Below, in pieces: positions 43,702 through 54,563 of a stretch of 64,000 nucleotides of DNA (its first letter is position 1; each line of letters opens with the position of its first letter). The stretch covers positions 9,798,501 to 9,862,500 of the forward strand of contig AP031353.1 in NCBI GenBank assembly GCA_037833965.1, written 5' to 3'. The position numbers were made by a program, and so were the translations under genes. The stretch is from Marchantia polymorpha subsp. ruderalis. Taxonomy: Eukaryota > Streptophyta > Marchantiopsida > Marchantiales > Marchantiaceae. The notes under the pieces are model-generated. The model was given only the letters and a program-made list of their open reading frames with translations, made no database searches and had not been told where the DNA came from.

Positions 43702-46700
43702 TTTGGGTAGTGACGCGAGGGAAGGAGGGAGCTCAATAAGAGACTTGGTTTTTTCAAGTTCGAGCTCCTCGAGGTCTGTAAACACGCTCCAGTCGAAAGT
43801 TTCGTCCAGTTTCTTCAGCTGAAAACATAAACTTAGACTTATATACTGCAGCTTTATCAGGGAACTCAAGGTCGGTGGCAATTTCTTCATCTGAGCCCAT
43901 CCGCTCATTCTCAAGATCCGTAAAGCGGGCATAGCACCCGATCGTAGCACTGGAAATTCGTCCATCGATACCTCTTCACAAGCGTACATGTCCAGCTCTG
44001 TGAGAGATGGAAATCCATCTGGTCGACCAAAAGAGTTTGGTAGTTGCTTGATGTGTCGACAGCCAGATATATCAAGACACTCGAGGTTTGGAAGCTCATC
44101 AAGAGCAGGAAGATGTTTCAAGGAAGAGCAGCTCTTGAGATCTAGCCGTCTGAGCTCTGGCAGTGACTCGACTCCAAGTGGAAGGCTCAACAGGTCTTCG
44201 CACCTGCTTAGAACTAATGTTTGCAGGGCAGTGAGATTTGAAATGTCAGGAAGAGAGCTAACTCGGATGAAGTTGACTTGCAGATGCCGGAGGCTCTTAA
44301 GGCAACTAAGCTGGAGAGGGAACGGGTATGACGGTCCAGGGAGAATGGAAAGGTTGCTGATTTTCAACGTTGTCAAAGATGTCAGCGAGGCTACATCCTG
44401 GAGAATAGCGGCAGGCTGAAGGCGGATCAACCTCAACAAAGCACCTGTGATGCTCTTGGAACTGGCCCCTCCATTCCACACGTAAGTGTCGGAAAGGTTA
44501 AGATTTTCTAGTTTTCTGAGACCCTTGATGGCTCTAGGCAACGAAACCAACCTTTTGCAATTATCTATTTGAAGATCCCGAAGTTCTTCCAACTCCTCAA
44601 TAGTACTCGCTACTCTCTCAAGCTGTGCGCAATATGAGAGCTTAAGAAGAACCAGGCGTTTCATAGTGCTAAAGGCTGCGTCGGGTATCTGTTGAATCCT
44701 TGTACGGCTGAGATCCAGTACCCTCAGTTGCTTCAAGTTCAGAAAGAATCCTCGGGGCAGCAACGATAGATTCTCGTTACTTCTCAGAAGCAGCACTTGG
44801 AGCTCAGGGGCAGCCAGATGAGACGGTAGCTCCTGTATCAGATTATTCATCAACGACAATCTTTTTGCTGAAAGATGCTTTATCTCGACTTCGTCGTCAG
44901 GAATCCACTCTTGCGGAAATGTCGTCAACTGCCTCCCCGGTTCATACAGACAGACCTGCTCATGTACCTTGTCGTGTTGCAGGTTGTACCGAGCCAGGTC
45001 CCGAAGCACATCGTGAACTTTACAGGTCATGAATTCATGAGAAGAAGCAGCAGCAATCCCTGGGTTTTTGACTTTCAGCTCAATCAAGCATCTTGCAATG
45101 AGCCAGCCCAAAAGCTCATAAGCCTCATCCTCAGGGGGATAATCTTTCCGTCTTCCAAGTATTCCCTCTCCCACCCACAAACTGATCAGATCATCCACTA
45201 ATTCGACACTTGCGTCTTCGGGATACGCAGCAAAGTAGTAGAAGCAATCTTTCAAATGACGATGCGTTTCGGACAAATCGTCAACGCTGGGTTGCAAGCG
45301 ATGATAGAGTTGCATTTCATGCTCGGAGCTGAGTGTCTCGGCGTTCTTCAGCTTCTTCAACGTCAGATCCCAAATGCGCTTGTCCCTCTTGCCGGCCATC
45401 GTCCCTCCGATGACTTTCAGTGCTAAGGGAAGCCCCTTGCACTCTGCCGCCACATCCTCAGCTGGTTTGCGTAAATTTATCGGAACGTTGCTCACACCGG
45501 AAAAGGCATGCCAACAGAAAAGCCTGAAGCTATCCTCTGGTTTCAGCATGGGCACTTCAATTTTCGTAGCGTGTTTCCTGTCCAGTAAATCTTGACTGCG
45601 CGTGGTCACCAAAATTTTGCTCCCAGACGAAGATGAATGATTCACAAATGCATCAAAGACGTCCAAAATTCTCGACTTCCATACATCATCCAACACCAGC
45701 AACAGCTTCTTCCTTTGCCCTTGAAGTTGAAGTTCATGGCATACTTGCTGTGCATAGACCTCCTCGGAACTGGAGGGTGGGGGCAGGCGTGCACTTAGCA
45801 TTCTCAACAGAGATCGGAGAATCTCTTTGATGTTTGGATCCCGAGCAACTGTTAGCCAGAAAATCCTGTCCTCGAAATGTTGCCTCAGTGGGGGATCATT
45901 TAACAGTCTTGAGGCCAACAGGGTTTTTCCAGCACCACCCATGGACCAAAGCCCTACCCACCGACCTCCATCTTCTTCGAGGAGAATTGACCTCGCAGAG
46001 TCCAAAAGCTCATCGCCACCAAAAACCCGAGCGCTGATCTGTCGTTCAAACTGACGTTGCGGAGACGGAAATTTATCTGCAGAACTTCCGATTGCTGAAC
46101 CTTGAGTCAGTGTCAAGAAGTGCTCGTCAGCTTGTCCTCTGATATCCTCAAATGCACGATCAACTGTGATGGTTCCATATGGTATGCCATAGTTGTTGGT
46201 AGGGGTGTTGACTGTCACCCGTGTGATCCGAGAGAGGTCAGCACAGTGAACTTCGTGTATCAGATCACTCTGCAATTGATTTGCGTTCTTCATGCTCTCT
46301 TGCAGATCAGCCAGTATCTTATTCTGTTCGTCAGTAGTCTCCTTTGTGTATCCCAGCTGAACCAGCGGTGCTTGCCCCACAAGATCGGTGATTCCCCTAG
46401 TCACTTCAACGAGCTTCTTCGAGGTGGATCTGTTCTTCACGATGTTCCAAGGCCTGGATCCCTGGCTGATGCACTCACGCACCACTTTATCCGCTTCTTC
46501 CAGTCGGGATCGAAGTTTCTCCAGCCACTCTGTTACAGGCGTTGACTTGTTCTGACCCTGCCCTTTTTTTGAGCTATCACATAGGAATTGCACAAGTGGT
46601 GCCAAACCCTCAAGCAGCACGAGCAATGCCTTACAATTTTTGTTACGATCCACAGCTTGCTTGACTGCATCGATCAGCCCCTGAAGCAACAGCTCGACTC

Positions 46701-46734
46701 CAAAGCCGATGACAACGCTTACAAGCTCAGCCAT
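43585..46734 (-). CDS. CC_R-NB-ARC-LRR immune receptor, full length (NLR-2)
   Basis: 1,049 aa from ATG 46734 (MAELVSV); the frame is open upstream only to a non-ATG codon. Domains: CC_R about 1-150; NB-ARC with P-loop GGAGKT near 266-271, LLLVLDDVW near 344-352, GSKILVTTRS near 371-380, GLPLAL near 434-439 and CFYYFAAYPED near 497-507; VHD in the MHD position near 573-575; LRRs from about 600 to the end (LPPSLASLPKLRILHL), finishing TGKVYPAR. The length and complete LRR suit a full receptor. There is no intron in the coding part. RPW8-like CC domains lack the EDVID motif of other CNLs, and none is seen. It differs from NLR-1 at about five residues plus one codon, and by 81 extra C-terminal residues. 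The likely role is intracellular pathogen sensing or helper signalling; the partner is unknown. Confidence 0.93.
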   Translation of the reverse strand: MAELVSVVIGFGVELLLQGLIDAVKQAVDRNKNCKALLVLLEGLAPLVQFLCDSSKKGQGQNKSTPVTEWLEKLRSRLEEADKVVRECISQGSRPWNIVKNRSTSKKLVEVTRGITDLVGQAPLVQLGYTKETTDEQNKILADLQESMKNANQLQSDLIHEVHCADLSRITRVTVNTPTNNYGIPYGTITVDRAFEDIRGQADEHFLTLTQGSAIGSSADKFPSPQRQFERQISARVFGGDELLDSARSILLEEDGGRWVGLWSMGGAGKTLLASRLLNDPPLRQHFEDRIFWLTVARDPNIKEILRSLLRMLSARLPPPSSSEEVYAQQVCHELQLQGQRKKLLLVLDDVWKSRILDVFDAFVNHSSSSGSKILVTTRSQDLLDRKHATKIEVPMLKPEDSFRLFCWHAFSGVSNVPINLRKPAEDVAAECKGLPLALKVIGGTMAGKRDKRIWDLTLKKLKNAETLSSEHEMQLYHRLQPSVDDLSETHRHLKDCFYYFAAYPEDASVELVDDLISLWVGEGILGRRKDYPPEDEAYELLGWLIARCLIELKVKNPGIAAASSHEFMTCKVHDVLRDLARYNLQHDKVHEQVCLYEPGRQLTTFPQEWIPDDEVEIKHLSAKRLSLMNNLIQELPSHLAAPELQVLLLRSNENLSLLPRGFFLNLKQLRVLDLSRTRIQQIPDAAFSTMKRLVLLKLSYCAQLERVASTIEELEELRDLQIDNCKRLVSLPRAIKGLRKLENLNLSDTYVWNGGASSKSITGALLRLIRLQPAAILQDVASLTSLTTLKISNLSILPGPSYPFPLQLSCLKSLRHLQVNFIRVSSLPDISNLTALQTLVLSRCEDLLSLPLGVESLPELRRLDLKSCSSLKHLPALDELPNLECLDISGCRHIKQLPNSFGRPDGFPSLTELDMYACEEVSMDEFPVLRSGAMPALRILRMSGWAQMKKLPPTLSSLIKLQYISLSLCFQLKKLDETFDWSVFTDLEELELEKTKSLIELPPSLASLPKLRILHLRECGAGDNLSPEFNALVAQNRLTITGKVYPAR

Positions 46735-46796
46735 TGCAACGTAATTGTTGTAGACTGCAGCTGCTCCCTCGACATACAAAACGTATGGCCCCACAC

Positions 46797-46841
46797 CTAC
46801 AGACAACTTGCCTGGACAATGTGGTCCTCTGTAATTAGCAT
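46797..46841 (-). promoter_or_regulatory. Upstream ORF (14 codons) before NLR-2
   Basis: Same peptide (MLITEDHIVQASCL) and same 62-base gap to the NLR start as in U1b. One base change just upstream of the ATG (CTCCG instead of CTCAG) removes the AG that could act as a splice acceptor in U1b. This argues for a plain leader uORF. Confidence 0.4.
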
Positions 46842-47135
46842 CGGAGTAGAACGTTGAGCTTGTAATATCGTAAATCAGCTTTTTTAAGACGACAACTTAC
46901 AAATCATTCCCAAATGTGGAAAACTATCTTCCGCTAGTACTAAGATATATCTGACTATCTGATACTTGAATAAGACTACGGAAAAAGAGATAAACTTTTA
47001 ATTGGAGAAACCTTTATATATATATAATTGGTTTGATTGCCACTCTTTTGCCTGTGGGATGACAAAACCCAAGAGGTTTAGGCATGAAGCAGTTCACAAA
47101 CCTGCAACGTCTAGGGTGAAATGATCGCTACTTAC

Positions 47136-47339
47136 CACCAACATGGAATTCAACAAGCAGACAAGCGAACCGAGATTATCGCGACGGACAGTATTTCCCT
47201 GGCAATTTTTCATCCCACCTTCACGTCCTGCAAAGTATTGGACCCACAACGCCCTGAACAGAGCACGCAACACAGCCAAGTCCATGTCAGTCGGACACAA
47301 TGAATGCACTTTCTGCATGCGAGGGCAGGGTCGGGGCAT
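47136..47339 (-). other. Candidate 204-nt exon, U3b
   Basis: Identical in frame and signals to 11,223-11,426. Together with the TA run at about 47,015-47,026 it leaves two models for the NLR-2 leader: transcription from the TATA-like site, or from further upstream with splicing. Confidence 0.35.
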
Positions 47340-47851
47340 CTGGAAGTGAAATTCTGCTGGCTGAGATCTTTGTTGCAGAGAAACGTGATTTCGTGAGAAA
47401 ACGAGTAATCTTCAGATGAATCATAATCGGCGTACTCAAGAGTGACGGAGTACAGCTTTCTCTGAGTGTGGATGTTCAGCAGACGTACTTCGCATCTACA
47501 GAAGAAATCAAATTGAAATTGTCGACATTCTGATGAGGTGTGCGGGCTAAAAAGATTTCCATCAGCGAAACTAAAACAATTTCTCAATTATATATTTTTA
47601 TCCTCATCCGCGTCTCATGAGCAGGTGGTTACCTGCGTGCTGGCTTGGTGCTGTATCGGTGTCCGTCGTCTCCTGTGCATAAACTTTCCTTCCCGTTATC
47701 GCTCGTATTCCATCGACGAAGCTCACCGGGCGTGGAGGGCCATTTGAGCACGAGTGCACTCTGTTTTGGACAGGAGTGCGAATGCTCACATTGTCTGTCA
47801 GTGTCGTCCGTTGAGTTTTGAGGCAGGAGTGATGGTGTCGCCGTCATGTAA
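47340..47851. other. Conserved upstream flank of NLR-2
   Basis: Near-identical to 11,427-11,938, including the open FSFADG...HEI minus-strand frame of 125 codons (47,210-47,587). Function unknown. Confidence 0.35.
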
Positions 47852-48499
47852 AGCCACCCCGACCGTATGCCTCCGGGCTGACGGCAGGAGCCCTTCATAC
47901 GAGCACAGTTCGGGCGTCGCCGTTACTCACCCCGTTCGGCCTCGGCCCGGCTAAGTTTGTCGCTAAAGTTGAAGGTGTTAAAAGCTAAAGTTAAAGTCGA
48001 GAGTACTTGGTCTGGAGCGGAGGAGTCGACAGCTCTTTGCTATCGCGCATCTTTTGTCTCTAGTCTTCTATTCGAACCCTCGTTCTTCTTCTTGTTGTCC
48101 GCTTTCTTCATGAACCAAATGCGTGGAGAAGTGAAGATGTCAACGCTGCAGCATGCTGAGCAACGAGGAGTGATTCCGTCGATGTTATCTTTGCTGTGAA
48201 TTGTGGTGGCGAATTGCTCCGGCCCATCAGTGCCGGTCAATCCTGAAGTTAAATAATGCGATGTCAAATAATTTCTCACTGAGAACGCTGTCAAACCAAT
48301 TTCCGAGCACTCAATTGAAAATTCTGGTAGGCATCGAAGTGACTATTATTGTGGAAGTGTACACTTGCTTCACGATCTTTTACTTACAATTCGCGATTGG
48401 AAGCTTTACAATGAAGCTAATGTTAAAGCAAGCCACTGATTTGCGAAATACGAAACTACTTGTATTTAAAAAACCCCAGAATACTTCACATTTGCTTTG

Positions 48500-48676
48500 A
48501 TGAATCCAATTATCACTAAGGATTTAGACGATCCTTGTCTTATGCTGGTGAATGATTATTACTTTTGTGAGCATGCAACCCAATCAACGTCACTGGATAG
48601 ACCATATTGTGTGGCCTGTGAGGGTGAGCTTTGGCATGTACCTTCTTACGGGACAGGATTTAGTTGTCAAGACTGA
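48500..48676 (+). pseudogene. C1 zinc-finger gene fragment inside E, U3b (longest copy)
   Basis: 58 codons from ATG 48500 contain H-ATQSTSLDRPY-C-VA-C-EGELWHVPSYGTGFS-C. This keeps the first His, CxxC, the LW pair and the GxGFxC of C1 domains. The frame stops two residues after the third cysteine, before the rest of the zinc ligands, so it cannot fold as a complete C1 domain. It is best read as a captured exon piece. The donor gene is not in the window. Confidence 0.5.
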
Positions 48677-49530
48677 AGGAAAATGTTGGTACGTTGGGGA
48701 TTCATACCAATCAATCCATTGCACAATTCATTCGTTTGGCTTTGTAACTCTTCAAAACATGTTCGTTTTACGAACCCCCAGTTTTGCAATTGATGGTCTC
48801 GAGCAAGGGGGTGACAGATATCAGGGCTTTGTTGATATCTCAGCGTAAATCGCATTTCACGAACTGATAGAATGAGAACATACCAATAGAGACAAGCCTA
48901 GATCCGAATTTTAAAACACCAGTCCTCAAGTGATTAACATCAGGCATACCGAACACTAGAGAGCCCTGGATTCGATAATTACAAGAAGAGAAGTTTTTTC
49001 ACTCGCATTTACGTAGCGCACTGTCTGAACTGTGTTGATGGCCTATCATCACAGCAAGAAGACTACACACGAAGCCAACAGATTGATAGGCAGGTTCAAT
49101 CAGTATCCCATAATCAGAAGACATTTTGAAAATCCTACGTACGTATCCATTTTACATTCCATCAAGAATCCTTATTAACCTTCGAATTATTAACCCTACT
49201 GACGATACTGCTGCGATATATATCAAGCCTTGTGAATTTCACGTAATGTACAATTGTCGATAGAAAAGCACCGTATGCAAAAATACTAAACTGGCTCATT
49301 ACATGTAATCAGCGTACATCTTTGTTTCTTGATACCCCTCTAGAACACTTTTTGTGTGGCTGGGTTGCACTCAACATGCAATTATTCGAAGCTTAATGCA
49401 GAAAATCTTCTATGAAGCCCTGGACGTTAAGCAAAGAATAAATAGAGATATTCCATGAATAATTTACTGTTAGTTTTATGGTTGCATATTTCCTTGAAGA
49501 TTTGGTCTCTCGTCTTTATGGCATGTTCCT

Positions 49531-49578
49531 CACTATTAAACCCAGCCGAAGCATCTGCTTTGGCTGGGTTTAGTAGTG
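49531..49578. repeat. 22-bp-arm hairpin inside E, U3b
   Basis: Same as 13,615-13,662: two 22-base arms, 4-base loop, two wobble mismatches. Confidence 0.6.
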
Positions 49579-50359
49579 AAATGCTTTGAATAGAAAGGAA
49601 CAGAAATGATGCTTTTACGTTAAAGCGGGTAATTCTCCATACGATGTTCCTCTGCGCGTCCAAGGCCACCAAGGAAGATCATTACATCTGAGATTGGAGC
49701 AAGGAGCAGCAGGCCAGCGGTCTTCAAATGCTAAGTTGAGATTCGCCGAAAATGATAAGGACGAGAGGAGTCGCCAGTTCGCAACCGATATCCTTGGAAG
49801 AATCGACTCGTGTGAATCGGCTTTGAATCAACACGGCCTATGGACAACTTAACCATAAATCAGCTATCATAATCCTTCACGCAAAGGATTATTGCGTGAA
49901 GGATCTATCAGTCACATGGATTACTGGCACTCCAGAGACCTTCTTTCTACCCACTCTGTAATCAACACCACCCTTCTAAGAGTGGTCCGTTGTGTGAATC
50001 GGTTTGAGAGAAGCTCCCACTTCCACCTCAATCAACGTCCACGTTTAAAAACATGGAATGCCCTGCGGATGCAGCTTTAATATTGCTCCTGAAAGAGAAG
50101 AAAATTGGACAAGAAGAGTGAGGGTTAGAATAGAATACTAGAGAGAAGAGGCAGGAAAGTCAAGAGCTTGTGAGCTACTCCGAGTCCAGACCAAGTACTC
50201 TCGCACACCTCAGTGAACTTTAGCGACTTTAACTTAGCAGTCCCTTCCGTACCAACGATGTGCGTAACGGCGAGGACACAAAGGTGTTCGTATGAACGTA
50301 CCCGGCCGTATGCGGAAAACGAATACGGTCGGGGTGGCTTTGTACAAAAGTCTTGTAAG

Positions 50360-52560
50360 GCTCCTCGCTAGAACAACCCCGACCGTATGCTCTCCGGGCT
50401 GACGGCGTATGTACACCGTTGGTGTTTCACCGTCACCGTCACCCAGTGGGTTTCGCTGTCACCGTCACCCACGGTTTCGCGTTTCGTCCGAAGAAGAGAG
50501 GCCCTGTAGCCTTTTCGTCTAGCATTTCTTTTTACGCACTCTCTCAGATTGGCGATGGCGGATCAGGCTACCTCGGAGGTGGCGATTTGTCGAATGATTT
50601 TTCCATTCAACCTGATGAGTTACGATTGTCAGGGCATTTGCGTTTGTATGGGGCCAGGGTTTTTTCTGTCGTCGCGGCTGTTAGAGAATTGGCGGGGTTT
50701 CAGATTTTGCTTGGTTTCCTTCTTCCTCCCAGGGCTTTCTAAAAGCTCGATGTCAGCCTTGCTCTCCGTTTCTCTCCCCGTCCCTTCCCATCACTGAACC
50801 TTCCATGCTGTTTTTCTCTTCCGTCTGGGCTATTCTCCTCGTCTTCCTCTATCCCAGCACGACATAAGCTTCGCATGTAAATACCTCCTTTTTCCTGCTA
50901 TGGCTTTCGGAATCGTCTACCCGGAAGGGTTTCAGAAGAGCGCAATAGTCCCGACCCTGTCATAAGACGTGTATGTTTACCATCCGTGCCCATGTCTACA
51001 ATCAAATCAGTATCGATTAATTGCTGCAGTAAGTGGCGATGGATGACTTACTGCAATTTACTGAAGTGGGCAGTGCTGAAGAAGAGGTTTCCTCGAAGTG
51101 CCATAGTGGAAACAGAAAACTTCTCTCGAATCTTTAGAGAGTTTAGAGCAGTAACTCACGGTGTGGAGGGTGAACATCTCTAACTTTTTCAAATTATGTA
51201 TACTGAAGAGCCTGGTACATCAGTTGGGATCACACTCTCCTGTCAACCTTCTCTGTCGATGCACAACTAGTGGCTTTCACAGTCCAGCAATCCGATCAGC
51301 CCGTCCTGTCCGCGTTTCCTAGACAAACCTTTCTCCCGTCCAAGCTCACAGAGGTGGCGAGATCTCGGGAAGTCAAAAAAAAGAAAAAACCGTCTTTCTG
51401 TACAGAATGTTGCTTCTTTCTCTTCGGCAAGTGTGTTCAAAAGGTGGAGAGAGATTTTGGATTTGGCCCGCCTCCGTCCATCTTTCGATGTGTACACATA
51501 CATGCATTTAATAAAACGCAATGCTTAAAAAGCGCACGGAATGTCGTCATTGTTGTCGAATGTTAGAACCTCCGACAGAACTGGTGGTTTAAGTGATTTG
51601 GCTGCATCGATTGATGAAGAAGGCAATCTTGCTGAAACAAAATATGTGACTGCAATTGTGATTTCTTTTGTGCTTATGGGAGAATCTTCACGGAAGATAG
51701 GTTGAGAGCTTCGAGGAAATTCTTAGAAGCCGTTCAACGCATCTGACATGACCTCCGATTCTCAGCACTTTATCGCTGGCTGCTTCGTAGCTCCTTTGTC
51801 GATTAGAGGGTTTAGGGTGGGTTCGATTCCTCAGACAAGGCAGTCACTCTGATAATGAGGATTTCACGGAATAATGAGAAGTTTAAGCAACATCCCTGCG
51901 ATCGAGGCTAGACATGAACGTGTATTGCAAATCACGTCTCACAAATCAACCCGTACCATTGATGAGCGCGATTACATAGTGTTCAGCGCTTTGCCGCCTA
52001 GGCTCCTTTGCCGATTTTGTGTTCAAAACTCTTTACTGACAGCTTTTGTTTTCATTCGATGGTTCTTTTGAGTCTTTCAATTCCCAGAAGTAATTTGTAT
52101 TAAGCTTTAGTGTCACTGAGAACAAGATCCGGACTTGTACGCGAACTGTGTTGACTTATGAATCTTACTACTCAGAAGCTCTGATATCCTTGTTTGGTTT
52201 CGTGAGATGGTGCTCCAAAGAAGCAGCATTCCAAAATTTGAACAAGCCGCTTCTGTGTCCCGCACACGGTATTGTTTAATGAAGGCGAAAGAATAGTTCG
52301 CTCTGGGTTGAACACACTGCTGATGAGAATCCTCGCCGAAGATACAAGAATATGAACCCGCACGAAGGCTCTTGTCGGGCACACTATTCCATCGCGCCGA
52401 CACGTGTCACACATCCGCTGTACATGTGTCGAATTTGAATCCCGAGAGTTAACGCTCGAAGGGTGACTTCTTGGTGCGACGGTGACAAATGACAGACCGT
52501 CACGACGGTGACCGTACGCCGTCAGCCCACAGTTATACGGTCGGGGTTGTTCTAGCCTGC
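50360..52560. mobile_element. 2.2 kb Mutator-like TIR element, only in U3b
   Basis: AGTCTTGTAAG flanks it at 50,349-50,359 and 52,561-52,571, an 11-base direct repeat fitting the 9-11-base duplications of Mutator-like elements. The ends are inverted: CTAGAACAACCCCGACCGTAT on the left pairs with ATACGGTCGGGGTTGTTCTAG on the right. The next roughly 60 bases share GGGCTGACGGCGTA and CACCGT motifs. U1b and U2 have a single, uninterrupted target. The TIR core (CCCCGACCGTATG, GGGCTGACGG) is shared with E, so both belong to one family. No transposase is seen; the inside looks like captured host sequence. Confidence 0.75.
50555..50797 (+). other. Possible captured first exon in the 2.2 kb element
   Basis: ATG 50555 opens MADQATSEVAICRMIF after a 5' UTR-like pyrimidine-rich stretch, and runs 80 codons. 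GTATGG after GGGCATTTGCGTTT could be a donor site. Further right (about 51,033-51,183) another protein-like stretch, KWRWMTYCNLLKWAVLK, follows a CTGCAG acceptor-like site. I recognise no family. This resembles Pack-MULE gene capture but is unproven. Confidence 0.25.
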
Positions 52561-52729
52561 AGTCTTGTAAGCGCCACCTGAGCGCTTCGCTGTGGCTGGC
52601 TGTGTGTGTAAGTAGCGGCAACTCGTAACTTTCTATGGCTTTATTGTATAAGGGCACTGTGGCTACACCTATGGGAGTTGTCAGATCTGACAATTCTTCC
52701 GACACTAGACCGCTGCCAAATCAAAAACA

Positions 52730-53617
52730 GTGCTCTCCACGATTCTAGAAAATTGTCCAGAAGAGGTAAACAAAGCTCTCAACAAAACTTGCGGCTATTA
52801 CGACAAAGTCTCAAAATAGCAGCTCTGAAGTACGTCGGTTAAACATATTGCCGAAGAAGGGAAAGAGCTATGAGGATACAGTTTACCTCTTTCTTGTAAT
52901 GGGTTTATGCAGGTATGGTTATATTAGCCAAAATTACCTAAATATGGTTAATTTTGTATCTTAAAAAATATTAATTTAGTCTAATAAAAACTTAATTTAG
53001 GCCAATTTAAATTCTAAAAATGTAATTTAGTCTATTAAAGTTTTTTCTCTAAAAAAATTAAATATAGAAATTATTTAAAAAAAATTTTTTACATTAAATT
53101 AGAAAAAATATATCAAAATATCCATCAGTTTTAAATAGGTGTCCCCTTCCCATTGGTTGCAACATGCAGCACCAAATCACACCAACCTCCATTTAGGCGC
53201 CTAATCACGGGACCATTTAAGTAATTTAGGCCACGATATATAAGATCGCCTAATACAACCATGAGGGGGTATATGAGAAGTCTAGACTTGTTTGAAGAAG
53301 CTATGAACCAATCCATTTAGAGAGATGATGGATTGCCACTATCTCACATTCACAGAGCTGAAGATGGAAATGATAAGCCACCGCTAATATTTCATGTTTT
53401 GAAAGAAAGGATCAAACATTTTCCTCTTCACGTGTTCGACTATGAAATTTGCTTTATGCTAACTGCCATCGTGCGAAGACATGTATATTTGAAGGTGTGT
53501 AAGCTGTCAAGCACAAAACAGAGCTCGTCCATGGGGGAACGAGGGCTCTCAATTGAATCATACAGACTGACATTCTCGACAGAGGCCATTGCAGATCAGT
53601 GCACTGCCGGATGCTAG
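52730..53617 (+). pseudogene. Plus-strand coding relic R, U3b
   Basis: Left part as in U2, then the 356-bp-type insertion, then YMRSLDLFEEAMNQSI, TAG, and 94 open codons from MPLSHIHRAEDG to DQCTAGC. The 94-codon part encodes the same peptide as U2. Confidence 0.45.
52910..53266. mobile_element. 356-bp-type insertion, U3b (357 bp)
   Basis: Left flank GGGTTTATG (one change) and right flank GGGTATATG at 53,267-53,275. More diverged from the U1b and U2 copies than those are from each other. Confidence 0.65.
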
Positions 53618-53983
53618 AAAGTCGAAAAGATTTGACGAAATGAATTGAAACAGAATTCCTTGAGGTCAAGAAGGATGTTTCAGATTTCCTCTGCCCTTAA
53701 ACATGTGAAATGAACAGTGAACTTCTTGACAACAACATTCAATTGTTCCACCCACACATGTGTGGAGAAGTACTCCCATCAAACTGTGTAATTGGACACA
53801 AGATGAATACGGAATGTATTTCTGATGGATGATGATTGCAATAGCGTTATATTAATCACTCTCGATGTATTAAAAGTGCTAACCTTTCTACTTCAGTGAG
53901 AGATGCGGTAAAGTTAAGGTAATAGACCTAGAAGTTGGAGCAGGAATACAAAAATTCAGCGTTAGTGCTACCAGGCTGGTTAC

Positions 53984-54018
53984 TAAGTCCAGCATAAGTT
54001 CGAATCCTATTGGACTTA
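53984..54018 (+). other. tRNA-like minihelix, copy 4
   Basis: The pairing is identical although the surrounding DNA has several substitutions compared with copies 1-3, so the stem-loop is at least as well kept as its flanks. Confidence 0.45.
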
Positions 54019-54563
54019 CTTGTTCAATTTAAATCAATATTGATTCATCTCAATTAACAGCGAACATACAAGAAGTGATGTAAATTCTGCTTGAAAATGA
54101 AAAACAGAATGCACGATAGGGATATATTAAATGTACAGGTATCAATCGTTCGAAGAATACTTCTTTGGGGCATACGTGCGTGTTCTGTATCAAATGTAGA
54201 AGGAAATCTAGGATTCTTATGGCAAAACTTGCAAATAGTTTATCGTGCATGATCCATTTGTTATCGAATAATACCGCAGAAGTTGCAGCCTCCTCTTGAG
54301 AGGCAAAGCAACACCTCTCTGCTATGCAATTAGCGAAATTAAAGTACGAGTTGAAATCCGACAGTGTCTAAGTTTTCATATCAGGGGGTCGACCTTAGAA
54401 GGCACCTCCTTGAGCAAAGGTGTCATCCCTTGTGATGCATGATGCACGGATGTCTAATTTGCCCACATCACTACCACTCTTCCTTCAACCGGAAGTTCTG
54501 AAAACCATGTGTCTTGGCCTACTTTGATACCCTGTGGACAGTCTTGAACAAGAAATTGTGTAG
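54019..54563. other. Diverged start of a further array unit (U4)
   Basis: Follows the unit leader with growing divergence. The NLR relic expected next is missing. No gene. Confidence 0.55.

Larger units (their letters stand above)
47852..50339. mobile_element. TIR element E, U3b copy
   Basis: 2,488 bp with the same AGCCACCCC...GGGGTGGCT ends as U1b and nearly identical inside. It abuts a second, related TIR element (50,360-52,560). No transposase. Confidence 0.65.

Noticed and set aside
46735-46806. NLR-2 start at 46806
   Set aside because: Also TTG; ATG 46734 is used instead.
51790-51840. Perfect B-box-like GGTTCGATTCC, possible tRNA gene
   Set aside because: No A box at the right distance and no cloverleaf could be drawn.
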